Origin: Nectonema munidae
Lineage: Eukaryota > Nematomorpha > Nectonematoida > Nectonematidae
Assembly: GCA_030549495.1 (NCBI GenBank)
Contig: JAUIRK010000337.1
Coordinates: forward strand, 62,001 to 126,000
Direction: 5' to 3'
DNA length: 64,000 nt
Below the pieces are notes generated by a model. That model worked only from the letters and a program-made list of their open reading frames with translations, had not been told where the DNA came from and made no database searches. Every line of letters starts with the position of its first letter. Position 1 is the stretch's first letter. The translations under genes and the position numbers were made by a program. Positions 59,171 through 64,000 of this stretch are shown here, one piece after another.

Positions 59171-60060
59171 TCTTTTAGTTCGGGCGCACATCCTTGAGGG
59201 GGGAGGTGGCGAACTTTCAAGCGTCTTCCAAAAAAGACAACAAATTTTTCTCAATTCTATTTCATTATTGACCCTTTGAGTACCAGAGTTTTGAAGAATA
59301 ATCGTCTGCTTTTTTTCAATGGAATTTTGTATGTTGTAAGCAGACCATTATTATTTCTTGGTACACAGATGTCACACTAAGCTTCAAAGGGTTAAGCTTA
59401 ATGTAAATTTTAACCCCGGCCCTATTAAGCTTAGCGTCAACAATGAATGAGGACTTATAAATAGCTCCTTCTTTCTCACTTCAAATAGATGCGTACCATC
59501 TCCAAATTATGTCTAAAAAGGGGTAAAGACATCAATTAACAATAAAAAAATTTAAAATTGTATTGAATGAAAAAAATCATTCATTAATTTTCAGTTGTTC
59601 CATTTCTTCTTCCTAAAAAATGAAAATGTTTTATTGAGAAATGTGAATAAAAAAACACATCCAAATTAGATAACTTTTCTGAGGTAATTTCTATCAAAAA
59701 TGTAAAACAGAACTAATGTTAGAAAACTTGGTATTAGAATTTTTTTGTATAAGTGTAAGTTAGTTAGACTCTCAAAAAGGGCATAATATAAAGATAAAAT
59801 TGTGTAAACAAAAATCAAACAATAAATTAAGATTGCATTACTTCATTTTTCTCAGCATCATTCAAAAATAGTTTAAAAGTTAAATTGGTGCAAGCTACAA
59901 AAAATAAAATAATTTTAACATTTTGCAATGATTTGCCTTTTATAATAACTTTTAAGGAAAAAAAGCCTATCAGAAAAAGTTATAGAGCTTCAACAAAAAC
60001 TAAAAATTTTTAAAACATAACTTAAGTTTTTGAAAACTAATTTGACGTATCCACTACAGC
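59171..60060 (+). repeat. Repeat R1 copy 2 (no piggyBac)
   Basis: GGGCGCACATCC, GGCGAACTTTCAAGCG, AAAAAGACAACAAATTTTTC, then to GTATCCACTACAGCA, in the same order as 25887-26340 plus 28192-28390. It reads ATAGTTTAAAAGTTAAA without interruption where copy 1 holds the piggyBac, and it has its own TTAA MITE at 59268. Confidence 0.8.
59268..59395 (+). mobile_element. TTAA-type MITE, copy 5 inside R1 copy 2
   Basis: Left TTGA then CCCTTTGAGTACC; right CTTCAAAGGG then TTAA. The core has AATCGTCTGCTTTTTTTC and TAAGCAGACC. An extra segment (about 59363-59380) interrupts the right inverted repeat. R1 copy 1 lacks it. Confidence 0.65.
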
Positions 60061-60074
60061 ATGCACTACGGGTG

Positions 60075-60240
60075 GCATATGGCAGGTTGGTTGAGTTGAT
60101 AGACTCAGCACGGAAGCCTCTGGGTTCAATTTCTCACCGATACCAATTTGTTCATAGTTTGACATAAGACATCAGTGCCTTGTCAATGAAAACACACCCA
60201 CGGTACCTTTACCTTACTTTTTACTCAAAATTGACTTTTT
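60075..60240 (+). repeat. tRNA-like SINE, copy 5
   Basis: GGCAGGTTGGTTGAGTTGAT (A-box-like region), AGCACGGAAGCCTCTGGG, TTCAATTTC, ACATCAGTGCCTTGTCAATG, AAAACACACC and GGTACCTTTACCTTAC. The most complete copy in the window. Confidence 0.7.
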
Positions 60241-60249
60241 TTTAATCTC

Positions 60250-61880
60250 CACTCAACAACTTTCTTATCTAATCCAAAATCAATGGTCATCCCACTTCAA
60301 AAACCTATACCACAAACTATCTTCTCTCTTAGTAAAATTATATCTTATAAATGGGGTCTAAGTATACACTCATCTTTTATATACAAATCAATCATCCTAC
60401 CTACGCTTGAGTATGGCATTCTTTCATGGGGCCTATCATTAAACTACCCCTCATCACTCACTTACCTAAATAAAATCCACCGTTTTTGCCTCATCACAAT
60501 GACCAGGACCTACAAATCCTCCGCTACTAGAATCTTAGAATTCTTGACGAACTGCCTTCCTCTAACCCTTCATTTCAAACAAACTGTTACCAAAAAATAT
60601 ATCATGACACGCATCGAAGCAAATTCTTATATTAAGTCCTTCTATTTCCATAACACTCAAATTACTCCCTCTCAAACTTACTACAAATACTTACTTCAAC
60701 AATTTTCGTCTTCACTCAACAACATTTTCATCCAACCCACCCATCGCTAAACTTGTAATTACGACCCGCTCCAACTTTAGCTCAATTTCGCTAAGAATAT
60801 TTATAAAAAGCTCAAAAATCGCAAACATCCTCCTATACTTTTGCACTTTTCAAAGTCTTCCTTTTTTACTCAAAAACATCTCTCATCATTCCCTCCCTTC
60901 CCATATACGACATGCTTGTGATTACATAAGCCAAAACGAGTGCTCTTTTAGACATTACAACACACTACACTTTTACAGACTCACAAAACATCATCAAAAA
61001 GCCTCAAACACAACATCCCATTCTTGACATATGCCATTGTTTCTAAACTCACCTATTTGCCTAATTACTTTGAAATACACATCTAATGGCGCCATGCTCA
61101 CTCAAACAATTTAGAAAACAATTATGCTGACAAGCTAGCTTAAAAATACCTCAAAATGCTCCTTACGACCGGCTAAACTTATTTTCTATAGAAATCTATC
61201 TACTTAAATCCTATCTATACCTTAGACAAAAACTCATCCAATCCTCACCCTCCATTTATATCGATCTATAATTACCCCAAATAAAATTCTTAGCATTTGT
61301 TTTAAAATGAAATACTTCCCAAGACGACCACTAATCAGATGGCTCTGAAGGCACTGCCCATGTAACTCAAATTTCTACCGTAACAAAAAATCTTTGTAGA
61401 TTCAATTGCAATCAATACCAAACAGCATAACCTCTTATACTTAACTACTCCCACTACAATCACGCAAGAACTTCACAATCTATCAAAACTCTCAATCTCC
61501 CACCATCTAATTTTTAAGAACTACTTTCAAACCCGAACTTCCTTAACCCATGCAGACGATTTCTTGAATTTAAGGTATTTTTATATCAAACTACGTAATC
61601 TCGACACCTTTCTCTAGGATGTTTTGGGTTAATGCCCAAAACTCTCTCATTATCCTCATATAGTCAAATTTGCAATCTCCAAACTCAGCGACTCCTCACA
61701 ACACATCAATTCATAATCATAAAAGTCAATAAAAAGAAAATCTACACAAATAACTACACTATTTTCTTTTATTTAAGACCTATATTCTTCAACACCCACC
61801 TACTACCACCGCTCAATCAATCATCCTTTAATTACCACTGCAATAGAAAGCTATATATCCTTCAAAATTTGACTTAACCA
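60250..61880 (+). pseudogene. Non-LTR retrotransposon (LINE) 3' part: end of RT and RNase H
   Basis: A 155-codon frame from about 60283 contains FIYKSIILPTLEYGILSWGL and LNKIHRFCLITMTRTYKSSA with EFLTNCLPLTLHF, the end of a LINE reverse transcriptase (LYKxIIxPxLxYGxxxWG; L.KIQrxxLR..tGayrtTs). Further on, HAHSNNLENNYADKLA near 61100-61140 matches the final His and Asp of a LINE RNase H (HxGxxGNExADxLA). A Cys/His patch with YSHYNHAR near 61440-61460 recalls the C-terminal zinc knuckle after it. Stops and frame changes are frequent downstream of 60750. The plus strand is unusually C-rich and G-poor. The 5' end is missing: the SINE or R1 lies directly upstream. RNase H suggests an I/R1/LOA-like group; clade not settled. 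Confidence 0.8.
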
Positions 61881-62440
61881 CTTAAAAAGATTTCCATTAA
61901 AAAACTGATCTTAAAATTTTGTTTATAATAATTTTTAATAAGAGAGTTAAATATTTTAAGTATTCTCTTTTAAAAAGTGAGTCAAAAGGCATTATGTTTT
62001 CGTTTAAATCAATTCCTTTTATCCATGTAGTTTAGCCCTATTAGTGCTGGGGGGGGGCGTAAAACGCCCCCCCCCCTTGGCTAAAAAATTAATTGTAGAA
62101 AATTGGCTGAATCATATCCCTTCAAATTTTGTGACTTTTTCTAAAATCGCTAGCTGCATCATTTTAAACCATTTTCATGGTAGTTGAATGACCCCTTCAT
62201 GTCCAAAACTGTCAATCAAAATAAAAAAAATTTATTTTTCAGCAAAATTTTGACATTATCTGTACTTAACCTTATAACTTAGGATCCATATTATATAATA
62301 CCCTGAAAATTTATAATTATATACAGTTTAGAACGCATAACACTTTATATATTTAATTTTTTCAATAATCATGGCTACTTTTTAGAAAATGTCAATCAAA
62401 ATTTTGATTGATCAAAAATATATCTAATAAAATATACTTT
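61881..62440. other. No gene; contains a G/C hairpin
   Basis: AT-rich apart from 62049-62075. Confidence 0.4.
62049..62075. repeat. G9-CG / CG-C9 hairpin
   Basis: Nine G then CG, loop TAAAA, then CG and ten C: a perfect 11-bp stem of G and C in AT-rich DNA. Confidence 0.95.
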
Positions 62441-63830
62441 CAAATTTTACATAAAATATATGTTTTTATACTTAATCGGTCATGCTGTTTTCATTTCTGA
62501 ACTCATTTTTTACATTTAGGATATGAAAATACATATATGTGTTAATCAAATTTGCGGTTTACTTCTGAAAATTGTCTCCAAAAACATTCCTTCACATTTT
62601 ACATAAAATATATGTTTTATACCAAATCGAGCATGTAGTTTTCATTTCTTGACCCATTTTTTACATTTAGGATTTGAAAATACCTATAAGTGTTAATCAA
62701 ATTTGCGGTTTACTTCTGAAAATTGTCTCCAAAAACATTCCTTCACATTTTACATAAAAACATATGTGTTATACTAAATCGGACATGCTGATTTCATTTC
62801 TGGACTCATTTTTTACGTTTAGGATCTGAAAATACCTATAAGTGTTAATTAAATTTGCGGTTTACTTCTAAAAATTGTCTCCAAATACATTCATTCAAAT
62901 TTTACAATGAAATATATGTTTTATACCAAATCAACCATGCTGTTTTCATTTCTGAACTCATTTTTCACATTTAGAGGTTTTAAAATATCAGTCAAAATTT
63001 GCGGTTTACTTCTAACTCCAAAAATATTCTATAAATTTTACATGAAATATTTGTTTTTATACCAAATCGATCATGCTGTTTTCATTTTTAAACTCATTTT
63101 TTACATTTAGGATTTGGAAATACATATAAGTGTTAATCAAATTTGCGGTTTACTTCTAAAAATTGTCTCCAAAAACATTCATTCAAATTTCACAATTAAA
63201 TATATATTTTTATACCAAATCAACCATGCTAGTTTCATTTATGGACTCAATTTTTGCAGTTTTAATTTGAAAATACATATAAGTATCAATTAAATTTGCG
63301 TTTAGTTCTAAAATTTGTTTTTATAGCAAATATATCATGATGATTTCATTTCTGAACACAGTTTTCGCATTTAGAGGTTTTACTGCTAGTGTCAATCAAA
63401 TTTGCAGTTTATGTTTGAAAACTATATCCCAAAATATTCTCTCTAATTTTACATGAAATATATGTTTTTATACCAATTCGACCATGATAATTTTTATTTC
63501 TGAAATCATTTTTTGCATTTAGAGGTTTTAAATGTCTGAAAGTGTAATAAATTTTCGATTTACGTCTAATGTCTGTAGAAATATTTTTGAAATTTAAATA
63601 AAATATGTGTTTTTATGCCAAATGGAAGATGCTGGTTTCATTTTTGGACTCAGTTTTGGCATTTATGGTTTTAAAATATCTTCTAGATATTGTTTTCAAA
63701 ATATTTAAAAAAAAAATAAAATATCTGTTTTATACCAAATCGACTATGCTTATTTTATTTCTGTATTGGATTTTGGATAATACGGTTAAAAATATCTCAA
63801 AGTGGCAATTGAATTAGTAATGTATGCCTG
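62440..63830. repeat. 150-bp satellite array, about nine units
   Basis: The anchor TTTGCGGTTTACTTCT starts near 62551, 62702, 62854, 62998, 63142, 63295, 63401 and 63552, with steps of mostly 144-153 bp and one short unit. Each unit has ACATAAAATATATGTTTTTA, ACCAAATCGA.CATGCTG and TTTCATTTCTGGACTCATTT. Short open frames inside are by-products of the repeat. Confidence 0.92.
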
Positions 63831-64000
63831 AAAAACAGTTCTGTAAAAAAAATTCAAAAAATGGCTGCATATTAGGTATATAGTAAAAATATACTTTTTT
63901 TTTGTATATTTTGGCTTATAATACTTTCTACAATCATCTTAGGTATGAAATATTTATTAAAAAAAAATAAAACGTATTATAAAATCTTTTGAAAATTTGT

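Noticed and set aside
62907-63817. Frames inside the 150-bp array as proteins
   Set aside because: They repeat with the satellite period and change frame with unit length.
1-64000. Retroviral, LTR or Polinton-type elements, and CRISPR arrays
   Set aside because: No gag, integrase, protease, capsid or long-terminal-repeat signature was seen. The only tandem arrays are a minisatellite, a satellite and microsatellites.

Overview
This is AT-rich animal nuclear DNA: kilobase introns, scattered conserved exons, and dense transposon debris between them. The three host genes and the repeat mix (piggyBac, hAT/ZBED, pogo/Tigger, a tRNA-like SINE, a non-LTR retroelement, 150-bp satellite) suit an arthropod. 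My guess is a crustacean such as a parasitic copepod, but that rests on general resemblance and not on a diagnostic marker.

Host genes. (1) A stathmin gene on + (about 12.7-22.4 kb) has four well-supported exons and one probable terminal exon, encoding a tandem series of stathmin-like repeats; its first exon(s) were not found. (2) The mitochondrial ATP synthase OSCP gene on - (37.15-32.66 kb) has four exons covering essentially the whole mature protein; the exon for the import presequence was not found. (3) A swiprosin/EFHD-type EF-hand gene on + (49.54-55.35 kb) has four exons that join in frame to about 198 residues, with an unusual enlarged second EF-hand loop. The three genes have no evident functional link; they cover the microtubule, mitochondrial ATP and actin/calcium systems.

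Layout. 0-1.2 kb: a 21-bp minisatellite, 150-bp satellite units and a Tc1/mariner-type transposase scrap. 1.2-12.7 kb: mostly empty AT-rich DNA with small MITEs and a decayed piggyBac. 12.7-22.4 kb: stathmin, whose introns hold two SINEs, an inverted-repeat element, a hAT MITE with exact target duplication and a TTAA MITE. 24.2-31.0 kb: a ZBED-like hAT split by nested insertions that include a piggyBac sitting in another repeat, for which an uninterrupted paralogous copy lies at 59-60 kb. 32.7-37.2 kb: OSCP. 39-45 kb: a reversed SINE, a pogo/Tigger remnant, a 143-bp palindrome next to an 860-bp hAT-type element. 49.5-55.4 kb: the EFHD gene. 56.3-58.7 kb: a 2,418-bp hAT with both ends and target duplication. 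59-62 kb: repeat, SINE and a 5'-truncated LINE. 62.4-63.9 kb: a larger array of the same satellite as at 0.5-0.96 kb.

The observation I would follow first is a family of about 130-bp TTAA-bounded elements (six copies) whose ends differ between copies yet stay complementary within each copy, around a conserved repeated CGTCTGC core. No retroviral, LTR or Polinton-like sequence was recognised.
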